64,000 nt of DNA from Balanoglossus misakiensis (Eukaryota; Hemichordata). Shown piece by piece: positions 36,701 through 47,274 of this stretch. The stretch's first letter is position 1. Every line of letters starts with the position of its first letter. The stretch lies in NCBI GenBank assembly GCA_040954595.2, contig CM082577.2, positions 5,394,001-5,458,000 of the forward strand, written 5' to 3'. The notes under the pieces were generated by a model. That model was not told the origin of the DNA. It searched no databases and saw only the letters and a list, made by a program, of their open reading frames with translations. Made by a program: the position numbers and the translations under genes.

Positions 36701-38971
36701 TCTCCGTAATCTGAGGTTGTATTGTGCTGCTCTGATCACGTGGTGGTTGCGCTTTGTACGGCCTCCCGGCTACCTGGGAACCACAAAAATGTCGGCTGGA
36801 ATGTAATCATTTGCTCCGTTAGCCGTCACCCCCAGTGCGCGGCACAGGACTGCTGGAGAGCGCGCGACAGGTCGAGTCGACCGGGGAACCGTTCACTCCG
36901 ACAAACCTCTCACGTATCACGTCACGTCGAAGATATACATCGTCAACTGGTTTCGTATTTCAGGTGATCTATTTCGCCGTTCGTGAAATAATACCAGGCG
37001 TTTCGAGGATATTGGTTCGTTTGAGGTAACTATATACCCGATATAATCTACCTATACTTTCTCAAAGCATAAAACCCGGTAAATTTAGCTTCACTGGCAC
37101 TTTGAAGACTCGTATAAAAACGTCTGCAGCAGCCAGGACCATGGTAACGGCTGCATGACGTCATTGGTGGGTATGGGCCGTGAAGTAGCTATGATTTTTC
37201 CCGTCTTTCTCTGTGATTTTACAGAAGTCGCATACAGACCCGATATGCGTTCGTCTATGAGTGGTGTAAATTTGATATGTCGATGAGCCTGGCCAAACGA
37301 GTTACTTATGGCGAGAATGTTTGTCTTCATTTGTCTGTAGTATGGTGACAGATTTCGGGTTTAGAAACGAGCTCAGTCACAACTCGTCAAAGGAACTTAT
37401 TTTAAAATTCATCAGCTAGTTTACCGTAAAGGGCTGGTTCAAATTCTTTCCTGAAACTCCAGACCGTCAACAAGTGCGGTGTACGGGCCCTGAGCGCCAA
37501 CGGGTTGCATAGCAACGACCACGTTTACTAACGCGGTTCAGACTCAAGTGGTAAGTTCTCCGGGAGCTTATCACATATTGCTTACACTAAATCAATCTTC
37601 AATATTCAATTCAATGAGAATTTTATTCGGCTAGGGTTCCTCTTCGCTCTATCAGTTTTAGTCGACTCTAGACCACTGCAGTCTGGAGCGAGAGAAAACA
37701 AACAGTTAATATCCTTTTGAATTTTACTTCGGATTTAATCCCTGGCACTAATTGATTGACCGCAATATAGCGCAACGGAATTCGTGGCGCACAAAACTAT
37801 TTTCATTTGAATTATTGATTTTGCATTCATAGACCTCAACTTTATTCGAACTTTTCTAATCCAAGAATAACATAAGAGATCTTCATATTTCCATCACTGG
37901 TTGCTATGGTATATTCACTCTGATTGTGACATATTTTTAATCCCGGAAACATGATTTCCATTCGCGGTCGCTTAATCTATTATATTATAATTCTATTTGC
38001 ATTTCCGAATTGTTTCTCGGGATTCTCAATCACCCCCACAAATCATGTTTCCGGGATTTAAAAAAAATATGGAGGCGCATATTTTTGTGGGTGAATTTCA
38101 CCCCGAACGTGCTTAGTTGGTAGGTTGGTAGGGACCCGATCGATTTCAAAGCTTGTAAAGAATTTAACTATTGTACGCGGCCGGTTCCCTATCACAAACG
38201 GTTGTTCTGTCCGCTTTCAGGCTGTACTTGCACTCTCAAAAAGGTCCTGCGTTCTATTTCTCTAAAAAGTAAATAAAAACTGTGTGAGAAAACACAGCTC
38301 AAAGAGGCGTCGTATGCCAACGAAAACCATTAAGAACTATGGCCCACGGCAATCAAAATATGCCGTCGTTTTTTTTCAGTGCGCCGTAGTGCGACCGCTT
38401 TGAAAACTTCGACTGAAAAGCGACTGAATCGATTTAGGATTTTGCACGCCCCATTCAAGAGATATTTGCACAATGGCCATTTATATCGGCCCCGGGTGCA
38501 AATTAAAAAGCACAGTCGGAGATATTATTTCAAAAACCACAAAGACATTGATAAGAAAAAAAATTGCTGCAGGCTTTCGCTACTATACCGTCGACTGTGA
38601 CTGACTACGTCATGTCACGTGTGTCGCTGCTACCATGGCTGGTATCGGTGACGTCGTGTTGGCGAAAATCGCCGCTGTATACCTCACTTCATACGCCACC
38701 CTCTGTCAGATGACAACACGAAATCATGTTTGATATTCTTTCTGCATTTTTCTGACAATAAATTCTTTCAAATGAACAGCAGTGTCACAGTGTCTGGCTA
38801 CAAGCCGTCGCATGCGCTGTGCTATTTGCGATATGAATATTTCACAACTCTCATTAATTATTCACCGTGACATCAGATTCCTTTGCGCATGCAAGATATG
38901 CCGTGATGAGCTGAGACGAATCTTTCTCCCCTTTTGCAGTTTCTGGTCTCGAGTGACTCGAGTTCAACACC
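33791..38971. other. 5.2-kb intergenic region, no gene recognised
   Basis: Lies between the PDPK1 stop and the TPR gene start. Contents: the likely PDPK1 polyA signal at 34001-34006; a cluster of TGACC/TGACATGACC half sites at about 34026-34078; X-box-like RFX motifs at 34717-34730, 37136-37148 and 37504-37516; a full CRE TGACGTCA at 37156-37163; an inverted repeat at 37930-38071; and an E-box CACGTG near 38615. Open frames here are short and without recognised domains. The region is locally GC-richer at 36.6-37.2 kb, so an unannotated promoter or noncoding transcript is possible. Confidence 0.5.
37930..38071. repeat. Inverted repeat with arms of about 28-32 bp
   Basis: The left arm (37930-37957) contains AATCCCGGAAACATGATTT. 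The right arm (38040-38071) is its reverse complement, with a longer A-run. The arms are about 82 bp apart. It may be a foldback element. Confidence 0.7.
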
Positions 38972-41900
38972 ATGACGACACTTGCCACGTCATACTACGT
39001 CACACCCGGCACGCTTCAAGATCTGATATCGAAGCCAAAAGACGCCGGACCACGAGAGGAGCAAAAACTGGCCATGAACAAAAGAAAGGTGAAATGGTGT
39101 CCTTCACTGCGCACCAAAAAGGGATACTTCATCAAGAACACAAAATGCAACAGGGGTATGTATCCGAAATGGTTATTTTTCCACTTTGTGATAAAAGATT
39201 GTCATATGTTGTCAACTTTGTTCTCGTTTTATACTGTCAATTTTTTATTTGCAACTTTAGATTAAGGTGACACTCGTATGTGAAATTAATGGGCTATGCC
39301 AAAGTCTGAACATTCAAATATATATTTCTTTTATTTCTATGACAGTTTCTAAGGAGGGTCTCCCTTTGAAGGACATGGAAGTTGCCATCGTAGCGCAGTT
39401 GAAACAACTGCAGCTGAAGAAACTGGAGGCCGTCCCCGTCTGCCGCGGCCACGGCGCGGCTGACGAAGATTACCTGGAGCACCTGGCGAGCGAATCCAGC
39501 TTGCTGGCGTCGCTTGGACGAGTGTACATGGAGAGGAGTAAAACCAACAAGCAAACAGCGGATCTGATTCGATCCGCGGCGCTCTACAACGCAGCAATGG
39601 CAAGATCCGCCAAGCTGGCAGACTCGTCGGCCATTGAGAACCTCTCCGGTCGAAAACTGGACGTAGAGGGCGAGCTGCTCTCCTTACTGGCGGGAAAGAG
39701 GAGGCGGGTTTTGGACAACGACGTCGAGAAATTCCACCGGTCGGAGTTGGACAAGATACGGCGGATGTGCCACCGCGAACTGCAGGACATCAACGTTAAC
39801 TGCAGTCCGCACACGGCGGGAGGCGACCAACAGTGGGAGAAGGTGCAGCAGTCGAAACGACTGCGCGGCGTCCAGCGTCTCTACCGTGACGTCAACAGAA
39901 AGCTGAAGTCGGTCGTCTGCGAGATGTGGAAGTGCTGCGTGCAGGTTCTCGGAAAGCCCCCGTGCAGGTACGCGCTGGTCGCCATCGGTGACTTCGGTAG
40001 GGGTGTCGTGACGCCGTACTCAGACTTGGAAATTGCCGTGTTGATCGAAGAAAGTGCGGACACATGCCGTAACAAACGATATTTCCAAAAATTACTTCAA
40101 TATCTGCTCCTCAAGTTTGTGAACTTGGGCGAGACCATTCTACTATCGGTGGGTATAAAGTCCCTCAATCACGTCACGAATCCCGAAAACAACTGGTACA
40201 TTGATCTCGACACGCCGCGAGGGGTCGCTTTACATATCCCCAAACCACCTGTTGGAGCGGTATCCTTGGACAAGGCGCTACTTATCAGAACGCCGTCAAA
40301 GATGGTGAAACTTCTGGCGGAGACGTCCGACGGGAAAAGACATCGGCTCCAGTCTTCCGACTCGCTGCTGACGACCGAGTTCATCGCCGGCAGCGAGTTT
40401 CTGGTCCGTGACTACAAATACCTTGTCGGCGATCTACTCGCGAGACCGGTCAACGTGAATCCGTCCAAGAGTGGTGTTGACCGCTGGTGTCCCATCAGAT
40501 CGCTGTTTGCGGGAAATATTTTGGGGAGAGTCTGCCGAAGTTGTACACCGACCATCGGACTAGGGGAAACCATCGCTCGTTTCAGAAACGACTTGTGGAT
40601 GCCCGATGCGATCATCAACGCCTTGGCCCTGCTTTCCGGAATGTCGCCAGGCAATCCGTGGTCCGTCATCGGCGAGTCTCGAAAGCGGCGCCAATTTCTA
40701 CCGCAGGTCATCGAAAGTCTCGGTTATCTGATCGGCGTGTCGGCAGAATCGAGGCTTCGGATGAGCATGCTCAGATTCGCGAAGTCGCAGAACGAGTCTG
40801 CCGAAGACATGTCAATCGTGACGTCAGAATCGGCGATGACGACAAGCTACGACTCCGCCCACAACTTTTACGAATTGATTTTCCAATTTGTTGATATGGC
40901 TTCCAGGGAGAAGTTGTTGAAACACCCGGATCCGACAGCTTTATCGGAAGTCTTCAAAAGTGACTTTTTCTCTGCGTCGTCTCAACAAATGAACATCAAT
41001 CTGAACTTAAGGTTAGGCCTTCACGCGGAAGCGGAGAAGGATCTCCAGGCGTTGGCCGAGAGCGATCCAGAGGACCACAGTTCGACCACCGATCTGATCA
41101 GCGTTCTTCTGAAAACAAGATCTCTCAGGCAGATCTCCAGGGTGTATTCGCTGATGGTGCAAAAACACAAGGTGGGGTTGGACAGCGCGCCCACTGAAGG
41201 AACCGGCCGTAAGAGCGGCGAAGGCGACTTGAAGGAGACATCGACCGACTTCATGCAGGCGGCCAACATCTTGTTGCAGCGCTCCGACAACGCGCTCCAA
41301 AGGAAGGCCGATCCGGGCGACGGGGAGGAGGCGCTTCAGCGCGCGGTGGAGCTCAATAACCTCGGCGTCGCTTGGTTCGAGTTCGGCCAGCCAGAGAAAG
41401 CCCGGCTGTGTTTTCAGCAGTGCTTCATCCTGTGGAGGAACGTGCACCTGGCCGACGACGGCATCCACGGCGACGTCGCCGACTGTCTGAACAAGCTGGG
41501 TCTGTGCTACAGCAAGGCGATGGACGAGGAGAACTGCGTCGCCCACCACCGGCTGGCGCTGCACATGTACCTGAAGATTCACCACGGGGACAGGGCCCAC
41601 CCTGACATCGCGGACACGCTGGTCAAGCTGGCGCACGCCCTCGGCATGGCCAGGAAGTTTCACCAAGCCCTGGTCAGCCAGAAGGCGGCGCTCCAAATCT
41701 ACGGGGTGCTGTGGAGCGACACGGCGCCCCACCCCGACGTGGCCGCCTGTCTTCACGGACTGGGCAAAACTTTCTACGTTCTCAGCCAGTACGACAAAGC
41801 TATGCAGTGCCACAGGAGAGCCGTAGAGATGTACACGAAGTTGTACGGCGAGGATCCCATGAGACGAGAGGTTGCCGAGTGCTTCGAAACACTGGCCGAG

Positions 41901-43175
41901 GATTTCCGAGTGACGGGGAAACTGTCCGAAGCCATATTTTACATGGAGAAAGCGAGGTTGATTTACGAGAACGTCTATGGAACGGATATCCCAAATCCTC
42001 GAGTAGCTTATTGCTATGACAACTTAGGTGCTGTATACTACGCGACCGGCAACAACACGATGGCGGTAGACTGCTACGAACGGTCCGTGGCCATGAATAT
42101 GGCGATGGGTGGCGACAACTACGCGAGTGTGAAGATGGCGGAGACGTTGAAAGACTTGGGGAATGCGTGGATCGCGCTCGGTGATTACGGCAAATCTGTC
42201 GACTGCCACAGGCGAGTCTGCGAAATGTACGACGCCATCCACGGCAAGGCGGCCCGAAACGCGGACAAAGTGACTGCCCTCAGCGATCTCGGCGCTGCGC
42301 TGGAGCTCTTCGGGGATTTTTCCCGCGCGATCGAGTATCACCGCCGGGCTCTGAAAATGGCCGAGAAGCTGAACGCAGGCGAGGACACGGTTTCCTCGTC
42401 GGTGGCGAAATGCATGGCTGCCTACGGCGGGGCGTGGTGCTTGGTCGGAAACGCCCAGAAGGCGGCCCTGTACCTACAGAAGGCGCTCGACATGTTCCAC
42501 GAAATCTACGGAGCTGGCAGCGACCACACCAACATCGCGTCGACGCTGGCCGATCTGGGCAACGCGTACGACATGATGGGCAAGTACGAGGAGGCCGTAG
42601 ATTACCACAACGTCGCCCTGCAAATGTACCGGGACATCTACGGCGACGACGAACCGCATCCCAACATAGCGATGTGTATGCTGAATCTAGGGGCGGCCTG
42701 GTCATTCCTCGGCAACCGGCAGAAGACGATCGAGTGCTACAGCCAGGCGCTGGAACAGAACCGCCAGCTCTTCGGCAAGGGCACCCACCACCCGCGGATC
42801 GCGACCTGTCTGAGAAATCTCGGGCAGGCGCTGTGCGCGGCCGGGCGACACGAGGAGGGCGTCCCACACTTGGAAGAAGCCCTGAGCATCGGTCGCAGTC
42901 TACGCGACGCTGAATCCGAATCCGACGGCTTGTCGCTTATACCCGCACTGAGGAATCTCGGAAACGCCACCTACGACGTGAAGAGGTACGACAAGAGCGT
43001 GGAGTACTTCGGAGAACTTCTCGAAATCCAGAGGCGGGCGGGCGGAAGTGACGACAATCTTTCGGCCATTGCAGAAACGTTGAAGAAGCTGGCCAGCTCG
43101 TATAGGTCACAAGGTGACCGCCAGAAAGCCACCCTTTACGAGAAGCAAGAAAGAGAAATAGCGGATAGGGCGTGA
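38972..43175 (+). CDS. GlnD/DUF294-type nucleotidyltransferase-like domain plus 14 TPRs
   Basis: Two coding exons are proposed: 38972-39155 (62 residues, basic) and 39346-43175, joined in phase, giving 1337 aa. If exon 1 is wrong, the second exon has its own in-frame ATGs from 39372. After a helical N-terminal region comes GDFGRGVVTPYSDLEIAV (about 276-293). This matches the G-x-x-x-R-G...P-x-S-D signature of protein-PII uridylyltransferase/DUF294 nucleotidyltransferases; the usual second Asp is Glu (DLE instead of DxD), so catalysis is uncertain. From about residue 726 to the end run 14 kinesin-light-chain/nephrocystin-3-like TPRs of about 44 residues, with LxxLGxAY...Y.KA..YH.RAL.MY and HP..A.C spacers. 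Family function is not known to me; the TPRs suggest protein binding. The 3.8-kb main exon is markedly GC-rich against its flanks. ATTAAA at 43561-43566 may end the transcript. Confidence 0.82.
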
Positions 43176-43840
43176 GACTAAAAATACGGATACCCTGATC
43201 AAGCTTCTTGGGTTGTTGGCCGCGACATGAGAAGTGAATAGTTGACGGAAACTGACCTCTCTCTCTCTCTCTCTCTCTTTTTTTTTTTTTTTTTTTTTTG
43301 GGGGGGGGGGGGTCATTTCGAAGACGAGGAAACGGAAAGAAAGCCAAATAACGATGTTTTTTTTTTTAATTTTAAACTTTCAATTTAATTTACATAGATC
43401 TTTTATTACAGTCCCAATTCCCATTGTGTACAGTACTGTTGAAAATTAATTCAAGAAATTTAGTTGAAATCACAATATGAGATAGCCATGTGAAGCATTA
43501 CATTTACATATTTGTTTTTATTTTATGACCTTTTCTATTTGCTCAGTGTAATAGACCTGTATTAAACTTGTGACGTTGAAGTGTCACATTGCTGTATTGT
43601 AAAAATAATAGACGCGCTCACATTTGTCTGTGTTTATTTGTTTTTTCTGACGCCTTTTACGTTACCCATCTAATAATTCATGTACATACGGTCGTCGCTG
43701 TCAGACCAAAGATAGCAATCATACGCACCCTCGTTTATTTATTCCCTCCCTATTAATCTACCCGCAGCACAAGAAAATATTTGGCCCCAAACATTTTTTT
43801 AAAGTCCGCTATGCGGTGTGTTGTATGAAGGACTTTCGAA
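43176..43840. other. Convergent 3' flanks of the TPR and sulfotransferase genes
   Basis: Holds the plus-strand ATTAAA at 43561-43566 for the TPR gene. A minus-strand AATAAA (TTTATT at 43734-43739) would serve the sulfotransferase. AT-rich, no coding sequence seen apart from the simple repeat at 43255-43312. Confidence 0.55.
43255..43312 (+). repeat. CT / poly-T / poly-G composite tract
   Basis: A run of CT dinucleotides, then about 22 T, then about 13 G, in the 3' flank of the TPR gene. The first 45 bases are pure pyrimidine. Confidence 0.95.
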
Positions 43841-45007
43841 TCAATTTTCGTATTTCATATTATTATAGTAGACATCTTGAAAATTTCCAATCTGTGCGTC
43901 AGGTAAGTTCTCCACAAATGTAGTTGTATCGTCGCGCAGCATTTCGTCACTCTCCACAAGGCGATAACCGAACATCTTCCACACTCTCTCGGGACACAGC
44001 TCTTGCATCTCCCGAACATTCTCATATTTGACCCCTTTTCGCCAGGCCTCTGCGTTCCCTGGTTTTCGGCCCGAGACCCTCCCGATGATGTCTTGGATGA
44101 CGTCATCCGTGCCAATTCCTATGAATTCGTAGAGTTTAGAAACGACTTCGGTGGGCCGGTTGACCATGTCTTCGTAACGGACGAGCATCGAGTTGTTTCT
44201 GAGCCAGTCGGGGCCGTTGAGCAGGACGACGTAATTCGTCTCCAACCACCTGCAGTAGTCGACCAGTTCTTTTCGCAGGCGGTCGTTCAGCTGCAGTTCT
44301 CCCTCCGTCACGAAGCGACTGGAGCTGGACTCGAACATCTCGCGAGATTTGATCAACCCACGGGGATCCCGGACGAGGAATATCACTTTGACGTCGTGTT
44401 TACGTAGCACAGGTGCGGCGTAGAGGATATTATAGATCCGCAACACTTTCGTGATCACGTGTTTCTTCGACCGGCAAAAGCGAGTGAGATCGTCGATAGT
44501 CGCAGAGCCCGCCGGGAAGGGAAAGTTGCCGTTATTCCGGAAAAGGGGGACGTCGTTCACGTCTTTTATGAAGTACGGATGCTGCGTGAAATTGCACGAG
44601 TAAACGCCGTCCAGAAAACTCAACAACTGCGGGCGGATTTTCTCGAGAAATTCGAAGTCTTCGCCGCAGATTCCGGCGGCGTGGTTGGCCACTATCCAGC
44701 CGGGCTCATAGAAGTAAAAGAAATCCGGGTTCTTGCCGAAGTAGGTGCCGGTGACACTTGACCCCGATCGCTTGCGGGCGTGGATCATGACGTTGGTGCG
44801 ATTCCCGCCGTCGGGCGAGACTCGGCGACCGGCGGGCGAGGAGCGCACCGATTCGAGACTCTGCTTATCATAGCGTTGGAACAAACGCAGGTGGTGGTTG
44901 TCCTTTAATGCAATTACCAGCAAGAGGCCACACAACAGAATTAAAAGAAGAATATTCTTCTTGGCTTTGACCTTTGACTTGGCTAGCAGCGAGCTCAATG
45001 GCGTCAT
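43841..45007 (-). CDS. Golgi carbohydrate (GlcNAc/Gal-type) sulfotransferase
   Basis: Transfers sulfate from PAPS to a glycan in the Golgi lumen; the fold resembles the CHST1-7 family. Single coding exon, 388 aa from the ATG at 45007. An AG acceptor (45026-45025) just upstream suggests a noncoding 5' exon; an earlier in-frame ATG at 45055 would add 16 residues but lies before this acceptor. Type II topology: a short basic tail, then a membrane segment ILLLILLCGLLLVIAL (about 18-33). The 5'-phosphosulfate loop is ARKRSGSSVTG, followed by FYFYEPGW. The 3'-phosphate motif is VIFLVRDPRGLIKSR. RYEDMVNRP and the C-terminal W-R-K-G and C region also fit. Acceptor sugar cannot be told from sequence. 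It is convergent with the TPR gene. Confidence 0.88.
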   Translation of the reverse strand: MTPLSSLLAKSKVKAKKNILLLILLCGLLLVIALKDNHHLRLFQRYDKQSLESVRSSPAGRRVSPDGGNRTNVMIHARKRSGSSVTGTYFGKNPDFFYFYEPGWIVANHAAGICGEDFEFLEKIRPQLLSFLDGVYSCNFTQHPYFIKDVNDVPLFRNNGNFPFPAGSATIDDLTRFCRSKKHVITKVLRIYNILYAAPVLRKHDVKVIFLVRDPRGLIKSREMFESSSSRFVTEGELQLNDRLRKELVDYCRWLETNYVVLLNGPDWLRNNSMLVRYEDMVNRPTEVVSKLYEFIGIGTDDVIQDIIGRVSGRKPGNAEAWRKGVKYENVREMQELCPERVWKMFGYRLVESDEMLRDDTTTFVENLPDAQIGNFQDVYYNNMKYEN

Positions 45008-47274
45008 CTTTGGTAGCTCCTCACCTACAAAATTTGAAGTACTGAAACTCAGCAAACGCTGAAAATATTACTTACATTTCCATTAGTATTGTGGAACCAC
45101 ACAAACTCGTATTACGTACACATGCAGCTCCGTTCAGACAGGGGTACGTGATAGCTCTGATTTTGTTGTATTTTTTCAGTATTAGTGTATAGTTTAAACA
45201 TACAGCAAAATACTGCCAAGTATTTTTTACTGACATAGAAGTTCGTTAAAATGGCAAATATGAAACTCATTACTTTTTTGTACAATACTACCCAGGTGCA
45301 TGTGTTTTACTATTAATTAACATTTGCAAAATTGTGTCGATAAAGAAAATATACTGGCATATATGAAAAGGGGAACAGCGTGCCTAACATCGAAACACGC
45401 ACCGTGCATGCGGATGCGCACAAAGAATTACTGCAGTCAGCAAAATGACACGTGTCATTGTTGAACTAGTCTCTAACGACGCGAAAGGGAAAAACTCTTC
45501 ATATCTTTCCGCTACCGAGTCATTGCTGTTCGGCCCACCTCAAAATAAATTGTAAAATATTCCTAAAATATTTTTTCTAGACTGGCGCGACAATTTTTCA
45601 TTGAGTTGTTAGTAATGTGCAAATTTCAAATTACCAAATAGCAGTCTACGCGTACTCAGACGTGACAGTTATCAACAAACACTAAAAAAACTCCAAAAGT
45701 GGAAAATGTTGGGATAGAAAGTCTCTCACGGTTTAGAGAAAAGTCAAAAGGTAAGACAGAATAAAATTAGTAATTCAACATTCAAAATTCACACAAAAAA
45801 ACTTACTTTATGTGGAGTCTCCAGTGGTCTGAGCAAATCTGAAAGGACGATTTAAAACCAGGATCGTGACATAATCTGAGGGCCGCGTGATGCTGCAGGC
45901 GGCAGGTGCTGACTGGTTCATTTGCGTCACAGGTGATGTCGAAACTGTTGAAGCTTGTTAGAGCGATGGTGACTTTACATGAAAAATACCAAGAGGTGAA
46001 TAATAAACTAAAAGTAAAGGAAATTGTCCATAAAAAAGAAAATACGCAAAAACCAATGAAAAAAATACTGTTCACGAAAAACCAACTTCAAATATGGCCC
46101 CAAAGCTATGAGCACGCGTACAATATGATTCTTGTTGTACAAACATTTTCCTAAAACTGCACAAGTGTTCAATGCTTATACATGTATGCATATTTATGTT
46201 TGTACAGATTAGTCGAGGAGAGAATGTTTTGAGATTAAACGCGTTGCCTGCAGTTCACAAATCTAAACAGACACTGAAAAAACATGGTGTATATTCACAC
46301 GCACTTATTTGTCAGCGTTTTATTTCTCCAATACAATGCAAGCAGGCGCAGTATGGGGAAATGGGGCAAGTAGGACACTTAGCAGGTTTTTTGATCGGCC
46401 CGTTTCTGCATAGCCGGACTCGGACCATTCTCGGTCTCTTCACTGGCGAACGAAGGTTGCCTTGCTCGGCCAGTTCCTCAGTCACTTCAGTACGAAGGCG
46501 CGACCGGCCGAGGTTGACAAAGCCTGCAGTACCGTTCACATATTGGTCATTTGTACACATTTCGCATTACAATTCAGCGAAAATTATCACTGTGCTATAG
46601 AGGGCGCTAATCATGTCGTTGGTAAGCAACAACTGGCTCGGCATTCCAACGCAACTCATAAAATTTGACGAATCGAAAATTTCAATGTCGGTTATTTCCA
46701 TTTTTGAAATCTTCATTGATCCACAGGAAGAATAAACCACGAGACTCTTTGGTCTGCCAGCGTGGTCGAGTTCACTTGAAACGTTCAAAGTTTTGAAAAA
46801 AATAGTTTTAAAGATAAAAGTCTTTCATCATCAATATCGGCTGCCGGACAATGTTGCATGTCCGCATAACTGAATAGTGGCGAAGCGTTTTTTGATATTT
46901 TTAAACATGCACGTCGATTACAAATAACACATAGCAAACTCCTTCCAATTTAAATTTTGCACTTCACGAAATTACGAGAAATGATTTTGGGGACTTCACC
47001 GCATCAGATGAAAACTGGCACAAGAACCCCAAAAACTCATTTCCAAGAGCTTGCTGCTTACGACATCCGTGTATTGCTTCGATGGGACAAAATCCACCTG
47101 AATTTACAGATAAAAAACACCACTGTTATCCACATTGGTGACCTTGTGTACACAGCTTCACGCATAGATAAAAAACCGTGAGTCCGCTGCGCTCATCCAG
47201 ATCTAGAGTCTACTGTGCGCCGTGACGATTGCAACCAGAATCTGTCGTGGCTCGCTAGAGAGTGGACGCAAAAA
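45008..47274. other. Intergenic between sulfotransferase and M13 protease
   Basis: The two genes diverge here over 2.27 kb. No coding exon recognised. The sequence just before the M13 start is open back to an acceptor-like CCAG near 47199, so the first M13 coding exon may be preceded by a spliced 5' exon. Upstream exons of the sulfotransferase probably also lie here. Confidence 0.5.

Noticed and set aside
37431-37450. tRNA B-box-like GGTTCAAATTC
   Set aside because: No matching A box or acceptor stem could be folded around it.
41013-41813. 266-codon antisense open frame
   Set aside because: Mirror of the GC-rich TPR exon; the sense strand carries clear TPR repeats.
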